The position numbers were made by a program, and so were the translations under genes. Positions 23,301 through 38,300 of a stretch of 64,000 bases of DNA are shown one piece after another; position 1 is the stretch's first letter, and every line of letters starts with the position of its first letter. The stretch covers positions 13,251,754 through 13,315,753 of the forward strand of contig CAIIXF020000011.1 in the NCBI GenBank assembly GCA_903813345.2, given 5' to 3'. Under the pieces are notes generated by a model, which searched no databases, was not told the origin of the DNA, and saw only the letters and a list, made by a program, of their open reading frames with translations. Origin of the DNA: Owenia fusiformis. Its lineage: Eukaryota > Annelida > Polychaeta > Sabellida > Oweniidae.

Positions 23301-26300
23301 TGGTCCGCCAATGTCAATCGTATAAGAAAATTTCTGTGACATGAATCAAATCTGTATAGTCTTCTATAAACACAGGCTGGTATCGAGAAGATTTGTCCGC
23401 TGTGACGGAGCATGCTATTTTTCATAAAAACACTAAGAATGCTTCACGATTTATTTTTTAACTCATATGTTTCGTTATATCAAAGATGATTACTTACTCC
23501 ATGCAATGGATATATCATTTGCGTGTAACCTTCACTTCTGTTTGAAGTCCAATAACACTAGGAGTAAAATCTATTGAAAACGGCGCCAGAGTATCAAACT
23601 CTAAAATGTACCATTTCTTTTTTAACTTTTTAATGGCATGATATAGTGACACGATAATATTAACATATGTTTTCAACATAACTCTGAATGTATTAATGAT
23701 ATATTAATGCATTGGGTCTTTTTAATGTTTTTTATAAAAAATAATATTAATATTTTTTGTCCGCTGTGACGTAGCATTTTCACAGTTTACATTTGCAACT
23801 GCTCCGTCACAGAGGACAAAAAAATTAAACATTATTTTTTATAAAAGAATTAAAAAGACCAAATACATCAACATCTCATTTATACCTTCATAGTTATGCT
23901 GAAACCATGTGTAAATATTATCGTGTCACTATATCGTGCCATAAGAAAGTTAAACAAGAAATGGTACATTTTGAAGTATGATACTCCGGCGCCATTTTCA
24001 ATAGCTTTTCTTCCCAGCGTAATTGGACTTCAAACAGAAGTGAAAGTTACCCGCAAATGATATATCCATTGCATGGAGTAAGTAATTTTGTATGGTATAA
24101 CGAAACATTATGAGTTAAAAAATAAATCGTGAAGTATTCTTAGTGTTTTTATGAAAAATAGCATGCTCCGTCACAGCGGACAAATATTTGGATACCAGCC
24201 TGTGATAAAAGACATACCTCAAATGGTAAGCAACAGGAAGTATACATATAAATTATAAATACTCGTATAGGGCTCTCACTAGGAAATTATTTGAATGAGG
24301 TGCTGATCATACATACAACACTGACACACTAGCAAAATATGAATTGATTTTAAGGAAGGAGGCCAGAATCCAACCAAATAATTGAATTAGTATGATGTGA
24401 AAGGGTTGTGACGAGATAATATATATAACTAGCTTGGAACAGGTTGTGGCTAGAGTTGATTAGACTGTAAAAGCATAACCAGAGCCCTTAGACCTGACAT
24501 ATATTCTTGTACATTACAGTATAGACAAGTTGAGGCTGAATCAATCAAATGACCATATGAATAGGAGATCATGCATCATTTAGTACTTAATATCATTGGT
24601 GTTACTGTTATTACGTCTCTGTGGTCATAATTATCTGTAGCAGTTGGTCAGTACGGTGTTGGATTTGATTGCATTTCTATATAGGTTTTGTATCTTGTGT
24701 TAATTATACTTGCGTCTATTCCTCTGTGATTTCATTATACAGTCTTTTCTTTCTTCTGTCTCTCAATCTGCTAATAATGCCTCCACCTGACTCAACTCAG
24801 TATTTTGACGGAACGTCAATGTAAGAAAATGGATGAACCTCATGGATACAAGTTTTTGGGGTTTTCTTGATTTAAATCCACTTATAAGTCAAGTTGCAGA
24901 TTATAATTTGACACAAAATTAGACAATATAGTCTAGTTTCGAAAAATGCCTTTGGTTTGGAAAGGATTTTTTTAAATGAAGGCCTTATTCATACAATTAG
25001 CCCCTCGCTTTTGCTACATTGAAGGAAGTACATGTTTTTTAAAGCTTGGCAATATTTTCAAGCTTTGAGGGAAGTTCATCCATTCTGTTACGTCGACATT
25101 TTGTCAAAGTAACTAGTTGTGGAACAGTGCCTCTTCCTAAAACAGCTGATTGCCTGTGAGGTCTCAATGATCTCACATGTAAAAAAAAATTCTTATTTCA
25201 TGAAATAAGATCATCTTATCAACTAAATTGTATAATTTCCAGATTACCTATAATCTTATTTTATAGGCTTGATTGAAGGATTACAGTATCTCTAATTTAA
25301 TATATAGAGAAGATGTCATTGTATCTAAATAATATATAAGTCAGTGTCTTATTACAACCTTTTCACTCAGGTATCCAGATACCTTTCAATTTGATATAAT
25401 ATCCCCAAAGTGTTGTTTACTAAGATTTACTCAATGAAACTTCATGAGAACATCCTCAAAGTACATAACTGACTATTATTTCAGAGGGCTCGTATGGAAG
25501 AGAAGCAGCGTAAGAAGCGCTCAACACCTGGTATGGTTCAAGCTAATGAACACTCCAGACCAAAGTCAAGAGGGGCCAGAAGGGAGGATGCACAGAGGCT
25601 TGTCTCAACAAAGACCCCCAATCAGGGCCCAATGTACCAACATGGTGAGTAAAAGCTAAAAAAGCTTTACATTAAGCTTTAGTCTAAACTGACAAATAGG
25701 GCCCACTGTACAAAGGAGTTATGTAGTTAAATTCAAACTTATTTTTTAAAACTTCTCCAACCTCCTTCCTGGTTAAAGGACAGATAGATGATGTAGATGA
25801 TAATCCCTGCATTAGTTGGATGTCAAACCTTGTTTTGCTCTGTCCTGTTATGCCCAGTCATCAAATGTGCACTGGGGTGAGATCATGAAATACACGAATA
25901 AACTTAGCATTAAGAATCAAAATTTGCCCGAGGTTATGCTCCAGCCCTTCCATTTCAGCAACTTTTTTCTAATTTTATCAATGAAAACATGCTCAGTTTA
26001 AGGCTAGAGTCATCTGGCATCTCCCTGTCCCTATACATGCTGTATCACATGTGACATTTGGCATACAGTAATATTGTTACTGGAAACAATTGAATATTGA
26101 AAAGCCGGCTCAATCAGTTATGTCAGGTCATCATATCAGAATATCTTCAGATTAGACAGACAGAGAGAGAGAGAGATGTTATGAGTATTGTACTGTGAAA
26201 GTTGTATAATTTGAGATCTGCAAAACATCTATTCAGGTCTTAGACTCAGGTCACACATCATTATTATAGCTTATCACTTATCCCATCCTGGTTGATTAGT

Positions 26301-29300
26301 CAAACTATAGCATATTAGGAGTCATATATAACCTCCTTTATAACAAGCCAACTCCTTCACCTTACTTGCTAACAAAGAGAAAGAATTCACCTTGCTGTAT
26401 GTGCAATTCCACGGTGATGATTATTTTTACAAGATTTTATTTGTTAAATATTTCCATGGAGGGTAATATCTGTTCATGGTTCAATGATTTTTACAGTCCA
26501 TAGGGAGAAGGCAATACATCCCTTCAATTGAAAATGCAAAGTGTATTTTCGTGGCATAGAATGAAATATTTGTTTTATTATTATATCATTGCTAGGCTTT
26601 CCCAATATTCAGAATCAATTGAAATGGGCAAAATGTCTCATCAGTTTGAAAATTGTGAAAAGTGTTGCAGTATGATTAATCCATGTTACTTCAATAACCC
26701 ATTAAAACCCTGGTATTTTAGCAATATTCACCATTTATTGAAATAAAGCATAAATAATTTATTAATATATGATTCATATATTTCAGCGTATGATGGTCCA
26801 GAGTCATATGAATTAAACAATCCTGATAACTTGTCTACTACTAAGGTACAGGTGCTCCATGTAACACCTGACTCTACCAATGACTACTCATCAGATTCAG
26901 ACAGTGATGTACCCTCCATCAAGCCACCCACTAGTGAGTATATATTTTAATGTACCCTCCATCAAGCCACCCACTAGTGAGTATATATTTTAATGTACCC
27001 TCCATCAAGCCACCCACCAGTGAGTATATATTTTAATGTACCCTCCATCAAGCCACCCACTAGTGAGTATATATTTTAATGTACCCTCCATCAAGCCACC
27101 CACTAGTGAGTATATATTTTAATGTACCCTCCATCAAGCCACCCACTAGTGAGTATATATTTTAATGTACCCTCCATCAAGCCACCCACTAGTGAGTATA
27201 TATTCTAATGTACCCTCCATCAAGTCACCCACTAGTGAGTATATATTTTAATGTACCCTCCATCAAGCCACCCACTAGTGAGTATTATACTTTAATCACT
27301 GATTCAATGGAGTGCAAATGCAACATTATTACTGAGTTTGTGGGTCATTTAAGGAGATTGTGGCTCAAAGGCAGTCATAGTTCAATTGTTTAATTTAATT
27401 TCATTAGATGTATTTAGGAGTGATTACATTGAGGTTAATGCTAACTGTGAACTCTGATAGTGCATCTAAGCTAATTACTCAGATGCGAGCTGGTAGTTAC
27501 CAGTTTCGCCACCGGTTGGTTAATTTGGGGGAAATAACATGGCAGGGATTTACAAAGTTCCCTTCAACTTGAATATTCACCAGTTCTAGTGGTTCACTTT
27601 TCATATTACCCTCATGTATCTGATATTTATACAAATTAAAATATGTCTAATAAAAGAAAAAAATATCATCTGCCAAACACAAGAAAAGATATTTCAATTA
27701 TCCCCAACCTAGAAGTAACATTTTCAAAGAAAATTAAATTTCGTTGATGAACTCTTTTCAAAACCACATTCTTAGATTCATTTTGAATGTAGATTCAAAA
27801 TACTGTATGACAAAAGTTAGACTGAATTTAGAATTTTTAATGACGTAAATCAAGATTATTTCAACTCGCATCTAGTCTATTGTACTCATTTTGCACCTGA
27901 TTGATTCCCCCTCCCCGCGTAACACATATCAGATTTACTTAATTTAAATGCTGTATTTAAGGAGTACCAGTTTAATTACTAGTGAATAATATCAATCACA
28001 AATCCATGAGGGTCTCTTGAATGGTAATTTAAAGAGTATTGAATAAACCAATGAACATATCAGGGCTATTTGTTAATTATGGCAGTATGACTATAATGCA
28101 GTTTATCAATCAGGTACTGTTATCTACATATAGTCATTTATTGTTACAAAATGGATAAGTATTAGACACAAATGATGCGTAATTTGTAATAGACCAGCAT
28201 AACTGCTTTATTCATAGCTCAAAGAGCAAATGAGCATGATATAAGGCAATATCGATAAAAACGTAGTGATGAAATCATTGAAAATTCTTGTTAATCAGCC
28301 AGAAAATCTGGTTTATGCTTTGAAAGTATAATCGCAGCAAATGAAAATCTGTATTTTTTTTTCACTTGAACTGGTTTATGCCTGACAAGGCAATTTTTTT
28401 ACATTGTGTTTGAAGTGCCCCTGTGTGATTCTTTCTGCTTCTTTATTAGGGTCATAATTGCCGTGAATGAAATCTCTAATTTGACGTGTTAATTCAGTAT
28501 CACTTATCTTAAAATGTTCAATGAAGGTCTCAATTCTCATCCATTTTATATTAGTTAACAATTTTCTCTTCGTATTTGAGAACTTCATTTTTGGCTAATT
28601 CCAGTCTTTTTATTTTATTTCCATTTTCAAATAATTTTCTTGTGACATTTTGTCCACAGACATGTAAAATATTGTCCCTATAGGGGGAAATTGTAAATCA
28701 GATCTATTGCCAAGTGAAACTGGATTGGGTTGTCCTTGCATGGTGTTCTATCTAATCTCAATTTATGTGTTTTTTTCTCGTAAATATGAATTGAATGTCT
28801 TTATGGCATATTTGTACAATTATGAGCATTGACTTATATACTGTTTTTTTCGTTCCTTGCATATTCCACTCTTTTCCACTATATTTTGCATTCAAAAATA
28901 TAACAGTCATGAAAATTCTCTCATGGGAAAATATATTTTATAGTCACCGTGTAGTATTAGCCAATGAGTATAACATCATAAGGGTCGTGTTAAAAAAGCA
29001 AAAAAAAAGAAATCATGATATTCCCAGGGATTAGTTAACACTATATATTTGTATTACAAAATTACTAAAATATTTTTTTTATCAAGGCATTTGTAGCAAA
29101 GTCATACCTGATGCAATGCTGTACAAACACCATCTTGCAAACAACAAGCTTCTGTATGAGTTCTAATTACAAAAATATCAAATGAAGTTTTCTCAATTTT
29201 ATGCAATTTTGGGTCACCATTTTTCATTTTTCATGAATGATGAATTTTGATATTGTCTGTGTCAGTTACATACAGTATTAGACTTTTGTAACCATTTGCA

Positions 29301-32300
29301 GAACTTACCTTGTTATATTAGCTTGTATTACATACCTAACGGGGCCTTTATATTGAACTCAATGGAGCTGAAGGTCGACTATATATTACCGTTTAGTCGC
29401 CAAACTTTTTACCATGACAATCTTATGATGTCATGTTTAATTTCTTCTAAATTACACTCGCACACAGATGTGTGACGCCATTGATATTACGTAGCCATGG
29501 AAATAAAGGTATGTAATACAATATCATTCAATTTGAATATATGCCTTTGGTCTGTAGTAATATAGCCCTAACAAACTCGGGCTATATCGTGACAGACCTC
29601 AGGCATATATTCATTGATAGGGACATAACTGCTAAATATTCTCACTGTGCTTTCATAAACACCATCCCAACATTACAAAAAAATTGATGGACTTAGAAAT
29701 AGAAAATCACTGCATCCCGTGGACGCAGTGCAAGTCATTTAAAAAAATCAACTCTGGATGAATGTATTGATGAAGAATCTATGTCCAGGTTAGGTTAAAT
29801 GCCAGTGTATCAGTTTCAAAGGTTTTGATGTATAATACTTAATGCAGTATAATGGGCAATATATCATATGATGAATCATTGTACTAACTACACAGCCTGA
29901 CATAGGCTGAGCAAACTTTGTTTAAATTCCTTTGTAATAATATCAATATGTGCTGTACATATTCTATGCCATTGCCAATACCGTTTTACATCTGGATCAT
30001 TTGTTCAAAATTTGTCTTTTTATTTTTTTTGTTTTTTTTGTCTTTTTAGTTGTATTTTGCATTTTACAATCAGGTTAATTCCTAAGCGCTGGACCATCGG
30101 ACCAGACCAACCAATTTTTGTACGGTAAATCCCAAAAATTCAATAAATGTTTCAAATTTTGCAAATACATTTTGTTTTCAAGACAAGAGGTAAACATCGT
30201 GAAGGCCATTCACAAGGGGAATCCCCTTTAATCTTTAACATACATTTATTCCCTTGACTATTGTCATTAATTTTGTGAACGTAGAACACCTGAGGCTTCC
30301 TAGGAGAGCTCAAACTCTGCTTAAAATCATATTTACGACAGTTCATAAACATTCAATAATCGCTATAGTTTACCTGCTCAAAGACATTTCATTTCCGATT
30401 TTCACGTCTGGTTTATGGGGAAGGATAATTTGCACAATATAACTCAAATACTGATGGTTACGCATCTTCTCCAAGGTAGTTGACTTCATGTTCCTTTATT
30501 TTGGTTATGTTTTGAGTAGAATTAGTACGCGTTATCATGTTTATGTAAAGGATTCCTTAATTGGTTATGAGTTGAGATTTTTTAAACATTTTTTTAAAAA
30601 ATGTTTTCAACCAAGCGCAAAGCTCCATCTAGGTGCAAACTAGGCGGAGTTAGAGTTCCGCTTAGTACAGTGCCAAGAGTGAGAGGGTTTTTTGGGAGAT
30701 CATAGTAGTGCCTTAATGGCTCTGGTTCTGATTTAGAGTAAAATATGACAGTGGCTTAGTGATCAGTAGGGCGGTGATGCTGATCTTGAAATCTTACAAC
30801 TATTAAGCTTATTCGATTTTTCAAAACTTTAGAGGCATTAGAAAATCCTTTTGCAATTTATTTACAGTCTGATTGATGTTGATCCGGACATGTTTTAAAA
30901 GTTCAGGTCCGTATGTCCGGCAAACGGTGGTACGGACCAGAGATATTCTGAAATCACAGGTCCGTATGTCCGGCAAGCAATTTTTCCTTAGGAAATACCC
31001 TGTTTACAATATGACTCAGCATCTTATTTCTCAAACCACAAGTCCCTTAATAAACATTAGTGTGAGTAAACATTGAGCGAGTGTCCAGAAATATTGAGTG
31101 AATGGTAGATCATGTTGGATTGATACTAAAATGAAACAGTTTAGGTCAAGAAAATTATCTGATTTCAATGAATGTTACTGGTTTCATACTAACCCTGGAA
31201 TAGTTCATATAAAGAAATGGTTTCATACTAACTCCTGGAATAGTTTATATATAAAGAATTAGTTTCATACTAACTATCAGTTTTGATCTAAAAGTCAGTG
31301 GTATCAGTTGTCATAAAAATATCCTGAATTCAATGAATTACCTAGTACTGTTTCTTGGAAACATGTGAACCTGATATCATGAAATGATCCATGTATCATG
31401 AAAATACCTAATATCATGGAAAAATTCTGGTTTCATGGAAATACCTTTGGTTAGCCTCATGAAAACTTGGTTTTCACCAAGACTGTTAAACATTTCATTA
31501 CAAACTAGACGTAGTAGGTGTATATGGATATTAATCGCTGCATTTGTTTGACTTATCAAAAGTACTGTAAATAGTTCCTTCACATAAAATATCACAATGT
31601 TGAGTTAAGAACAATCGTGGAAGTGAGTGGAATTAGCAAGGAGTGAAATAATACGTGAAATATTTGTATATCTAGACTTTAGAAATGCCAGAAACTGGTG
31701 ATTCTTATAAATTTAAGAGGGAAATGACCTGGGATTAAAGTATAAAAAGTGAAGTTCTTAACATTGGGTGTGAACGACATTATGACAATAACAGAGAAGT
31801 ACTATAATAGATTAATGGCTTGGCTTATCAGTGAGCCTTTATTAGTCCTATCCAAATATAGACACAAATGAAAGAGCAAGAATGATAAACATGAAACAAG
31901 ACAGACAGGGATGAATATTGTATTTTAAGAGAGAAACATGCAATAGGCAAAGTCATACTTGTTAGAGTTCACAAAGGTTAATTAACTTTGGACACCATCT
32001 TAAAGATGTACAATATTAAATTGAAACTGATGGATGGTTTTTGGCTCACACAGTGAGCCTATGGGATCGACCAGGCATTGGTCCGTCCGTTGGTCCGTCC
32101 GTTCGTCCGTTCGTCCGTCCGTCCATCAACATTGGCCGCACAAATTAAAACTGCTATTCGGATTGAGTCATATCCACAGTCATTTTATGCATATCCATAA
32201 TGCCTATTTGACCTATCATCGCCATTTCCCAAGTTCGCCCGGTTTCCAAGAAATTGCTGATTTTGACGTCTAAAAGTCAAATTTTCTGTAAATACTAGTC

Positions 32301-35300
32301 ACTTTGTTGAAGTAGAACTTTCAAATAACTTGTAGTAGTTGCTGTATATGCAACTTATGTCCTCTGAAGATTTCAAAGCTCTTGGAATAACAGTTTTTGG
32401 TGCTTACTCTATAAAATTTGACAAAAAGTAGGACGTCATTTTCAGGAAACTTTCTTATGTATAAAGTCAATGGCAGGTTTTATGATTGACAAGTTTCTCA
32501 AAGTTTGCCTTATACTTGATCATTTCTTGCAATGAATTACATCATAACTAGATTTAAGCATTCCCTACATATTGCTTAATATATGTCAGCATCAAATTTT
32601 TACCGTTTTTGAGATATTTGACGTAAAAAAAACACAGTAAAAATAAGTTATTTTTCAACTTGCTTCAATTTGACCAATTTCTTTTTGAAAATCATCTACA
32701 AGTTACCAGGAGTTCAAATCTGACATTAGTTTTAGGATTTGATCTTTACTTGACCTTCAGTGACCTTTGAAAGGTCAAAAATGTTGATTTTTCAAATTGA
32801 TTTTTGGATGTAAATTTTGGTCAGCTTAATCACAAAATACCTAACTGAGCTCTAAATAAGTAAAATTTTCAAGGTCAAAGGTCATCAAACTAGGTCACAC
32901 AACTGTGCTGTCTAAGTTTCTCACAGTTTGAGACTACAAATCCAAATCAATATTTTTGTTTGAAAGTCAGGATATACATTCCCCTGAAGGTTCCAAACTG
33001 TGTGAGCACAGGACCATGGGTCCTCTTTTTTTTTGGAAATGCGATGAGCATATTTACCAAAAAATTAAAAAAAATTTTGTATTTACCCAGCATGTTCAAA
33101 ACCTAATCAGATGTTGGCACTGAAGTTTGCTCAAGCATTTATGCAAAGTTTGTATTGCGGACATTAGCACAAGATGACGACAAAGTGCCATAAAAATGTT
33201 ATGATCCCGAATATCTTGGATCTAATATTTGAATCAACAGTCTTGACTTAATGCCACTAATTAACATCTACATGTGTGCTAATCTTAAAAAGTGTTTGCA
33301 TTCTGAATGTGTTCTGAGAGCTGTGTTCACAATCTGATATCTTGTTGATTTTTATTAAATTGAATTTCAGAACATTTCAGAACACTCAAAAGTTATAACC
33401 TGAATAAATGAAATGTACTTTTTTGGAAGCTTATAGACATCATTGAAGAGCACCTTAATCGGTATGATCGAGCGTTTACGATGTCTCTGTTTTTAATGTC
33501 TACGTTTGAATTCCAAGAACCAATTGTGACATTCTTGCAACACTTAAAATGTTATCTTTGTGCTTATTGCACTTTGGTATTTTATGTCATGAACATGTTA
33601 TTCTAAGATTTGCATTAGCTTCATATGTAAACAGTTTTAAATACAAATATTTCTATCTGGTTATGTTTATACCATATTATTTCATTAAATTTGAACAATT
33701 TTTCTGATTGTTCTTTATCATTTTATCATTTTAAATGATGATCACTTGTTAAGTTTATTTCACATTCATGACTTGCCTTTCTCTTTATTTTTCATTTCAA
33801 AAATGATGACCATTTTTGAGTATTTGTCATTTTCTGTGAAATTGGGAATAAAGAGAGATTTGGTATGTTTTAAATTTCATGTTCAGTATTCATTTTGAAG
33901 TCAACACCTGCCACAGTTATAGACAATATTAGCAGTTAATATCTATACTGTGCATCATATCACAATTCATTATAAGGTTTAATGAATTCAAATGAATATG
34001 GTAATTCAGTGATTGACCACAGCATTATGACCAACTGCATAGGTGCTGCAAACTATTTGCACCACCAAAAGAGTTAAATCAATTTAACCAAAACAGGTAA
34101 TAAAGGGTTTAACCGAAAAAAAATTCTGGGGAGTTGATGCCATAATTTCATGTTTCTTTTCTTATTTGTAATTTTTATCAATTTTGTTCTTTAACCTATA
34201 AAATCTCCCTTGATTATACACACACAGATTGATTTGCCATTTTCATCTGGTCTGTACATAAGGGTCCTTCCCGATATAAAAATAGTATAACACTAATGGC
34301 ACATGGTTCATGATGGGTCTGTCATGCAATTGCAAAATTTGGTATCATTATACAAAAAACATGATGCACCTGGTGTAACCATACAGTTTGATCATATGGA
34401 TGTTAATACATTTACACTCCTCTAAAAAAGTTTCTTATCACCCAGACTCCCTGTTGGATAAGCTATTTTGTGTTTTTGTTTGAAATTTAATTTTTCACTC
34501 AATAACATTAGGTCAAAAAATGACAGAAATTATTTTTCAAATCAACGAATATAATCATATGATCAGATCTGATCAGGAAGTTAGTGTTGCCAAATTTCAG
34601 GAAGGAGTGTACTTCACTTTGCTGATTGCTTATACATACATCAAATACATGTATTATCAATTAGAATTATCACTATAGACAGTCAAAGGCCTGTTATTAT
34701 GAAAATAATTATGATAGCTCAGGTTAAAGGTCTAGTGTAACCATAACAGAATATTGATTGTAGATAAGTCCCTAGGCATTCTGATTTTTCTATAGTATAT
34801 ATATATTATCTTATTTTTCAACTACCTGCTCTTCAACAATGCTGAAAAGTGATTGAGGAACTACTTTGTAATTATATTGTTATTAATAAGGTAAATAAAA
34901 AAGTTGAACGCTTGTGAGATCCTAAAGTAGAGGACATACTGTAAAACTGTGATACTATGAATTCTTACAAACCCTTGCTCCCCTTCTGGTGCACCTCCCC
35001 CTCACAAACCACAAAAACAGCAATACCAGTCTTTTTTCATAGTTTATTTCATTCATTAACATTTATAGATACAAATCAATATTTCAAAATACAGTTAGGC
35101 AATGTTTCTGACATATTTTTCATATTCAAAAATTACAATTAGATTTTTTGTAACAGCAACACCAGTCTTTCATTATAGCTCCATTTTCACAATAGCTAAC
35201 ATCCCAACATTGTGTGCATTTCAAAGAAAATATTTGGCTTAATACAAGACTATAAAGTCTTGAGAGAAACAAGTCTTAAGAGAAACCATTAGCAACAGGT

Positions 35301-38300
35301 GTTAACATAGAGATTTTTGCATTTACAGGCTTTAGTGACATTGGGTATGAATCACTTAGAAACAGCATAAGTTTTCATCTGTATGCTTTGTTGTTGTTAT
35401 AATAATTTTAAAAACAATACATTTTTGTTATTTTAGATACGGAGCGAAAATTGAAACAACAGTCGATTCCAACAGTTATTGATTATGAAGAAGAAGATGA
35501 TGAATCTACACCCATAAATCCCGCACCACCCCCCTATCCGGGGAGAGAGTACTCCCCAAATATACCCACCGACACCAAACAACAAAATGTAAGTTACAGC
35601 GAAAACAAAATGTAGCATTGAAAATGTTTGCAGTACAGTTAAAGCTTACATATTAACCTATTGGCTCATATGGTTAGCTTATGGAACCACCTCTTCCACC
35701 TGTCTATCTTTCAGTCCATCCATCATCAATTCGAATTTAACCAGTTCGAATCTGAACCAATTTTTTCTTGTCAATTTTATGGGGGTCTATGCTGGTAATT
35801 GGCCTCCAGCTTTTGCCTTGTTTTGAAGGAATCAACTTTTACACCATGTGACCCTACCAAATGGTGCCATTTTACATTTCTTGTGAAAGATGTGCAGGTA
35901 TTTCCCTCAATACAGCAAAATACATGTAGATATATCAGATTATTATGTAATTGATTGTAAAATATCTACTCACTTATGAACTACCTGATATCCGGTAGAT
36001 GCTCTATCTTTGGATCTGTGTGGGAAACAAACCATGGAGGTTACATTTTCCTATTCGGAATCAAGTTAAATGTAGAATAAAATAACAACTGCTTCAATTT
36101 TTCATTTAAGTGTTGCGATTGAAAATGAATAATAGATTTTCTGTTTGAAGGATCTTAATGCAGAGAGAGGTGCCGCTGCAAGAGGTTTGACCCCTGACCC
36201 TACAGATGACCTTGACGACTTTGTCACCCAACCTGCACCCCAGGGAGTCACAATAAAATGCCGTATAACACGTGACAAAAAAGGTGTAGATCGGGGAATT
36301 TTCCCAACATATTTCCTACACATGGAACGAGATGATGGTAAAAAGGTAAGATTGTACGAGGGTTGTCTCAAAAGTCTGTGACAGCAGTTCTTATGTGGTC
36401 CTCCATTCAATAAGTTTGTGATATATTTAAGGGAAAAAGACCAAGATTTTATGATTTATGGCGTGATATGTGACCGAAAAATTTATTCTGTTCATTGTTA
36501 AAAGACCGATTAAAAGAACGATTGAGGTCATATATTTGACATAAATCATAAAATCGAGGTCTTTGTTACCATTCTAATATGATAAACAGACAAGAAAAAC
36601 AAATATTAACATATATGAATTTTAGTGGTCATACATACTCCAATAAAGACCAGTAAATCAATTGTTCTAGTTATTGTGACATCACGTATCATATTAGAAT
36701 TATGAATATACTCAAAGGAAGACACCCAGTTCAAATCAATACTTTTCATCATAATTTCAAAACTGATCCAAGAGTATCAAAAATGATATTCAAATTACTC
36801 ATTAAAATTTTTTTCAGGTATTTTTATTAGCTGGTAGAAAACGTAAGAAGAGTGCTACTTCTAACTATCTGATATCAATAGACCCAACTGACTTGTCCAG
36901 AGGAGGGGAAGCTTTTGTTGGAAAATTAAGGTATTACAGATTATCTGAGTTTAAAAACGCTTAGCCTCAAAAGTGTATTTCATCCAATGTGGGTAATGGA
37001 GGTCATTTACTCTTCTTAAAAAAAGGGAACAATATTATTGTCAGTTTGATGGACAGGTGCTCACTAGGTGCTCGCAAGCTTCTCACTTTTCTTGTGTTTT
37101 TTGGTAAAAATATAATGATTTTTGGACATACTGAATAAATGTTAATCTCAACTAAGCTTCAAACACTAAATGTATGGCTCCATTGGGACAGAAAGGGAGA
37201 AATAATGCTTTTTTATTGAACAATTTTTATAAAAAATCACCAATAGTTGCCACGGGTTCCCTACATAGGACTTCATAGTGACAGTGGCACATGTGGTGTG
37301 TCATGTTCTCATGTGGTGTGTCATGTCTTAATATGGTCCTTCATTATTCCAGATCCAATCTGTTGGGAACACAATTTACTATCTACGACAACGGAGACAA
37401 AAGTAGCAATAGCGACGGTGGCAGGAAAGAACTCGCAGCAGCAGCTTACGTAAGTGACAGCTACACCTGTCTTGGTGCTACTAGCTCTGACAAGATATGA
37501 GACCTATAGAATAAGAAATTCTCTGAAATGTACCAGGGACTAAGGGTGTCTCATTTTAATTCAAAAATGTTCTCAGATCACAATGACCCTCGAATACTCG
37601 TTTGCAAATGGAGCTGGTAGTTCAGTTTTTTTTTCAACTAAATCGGATAACTTTAAAACTGGTCCGTCTGCCATTCTTTCATTCCCATTGGATTACATTG
37701 CGGGCAACGCCCAATTTTCAATGGAAAACATTGTTTTTTACTTTGATTGCAAATATTAATTGAAACATGGAAACAATGATCAAATTTCATTTCGAATGAT
37801 TTGACAACAATTCAAATTGAACACTTTCTTTTTTACAGGGCAGAAGGGTAAATAAAAAAGCAATGCTTTACTAACATTTATGTTATTTGTTAAAACCCCA
37901 AATGTTCAAGATGAATAATCCGTCCTAACAAAAGGTGGTTCATACTAAAGTATTATAAGGGTCTCTTTACCTTTGTTTGCTCCCTTTTTGCTGGATTAGT
38001 AAAGAGAACACACATTGCTTTGATAGTTTTTAAGAATAACTTTGATGAGGAAATAGTTATGAAAGATAATAAATCCCTTCACCTTTATAACATTCTTGCA
38101 CCAGATTGATATATATGCAATTACCCTAAATAGGTAGTAAGCTAGCACCCAAAAATGTATTAGTTCGTGAACAAATTGAAATTACTTGTTTCTTATGTAT
38201 TTTTATGTGATACTTCAGAAAATGTTTGTCTGACGCGCCGTATCCGGGGCGAAAGTTGTCAAATTGGCGTTTTCGACCCTAAAATGGAAAATTACAGGGG

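Noticed and set aside
26908-27290. Possible CRISPR-like array
   Set aside because: The 43-bp units are directly adjacent with no variable spacers; it is a tandem duplication of an exon/intron border.
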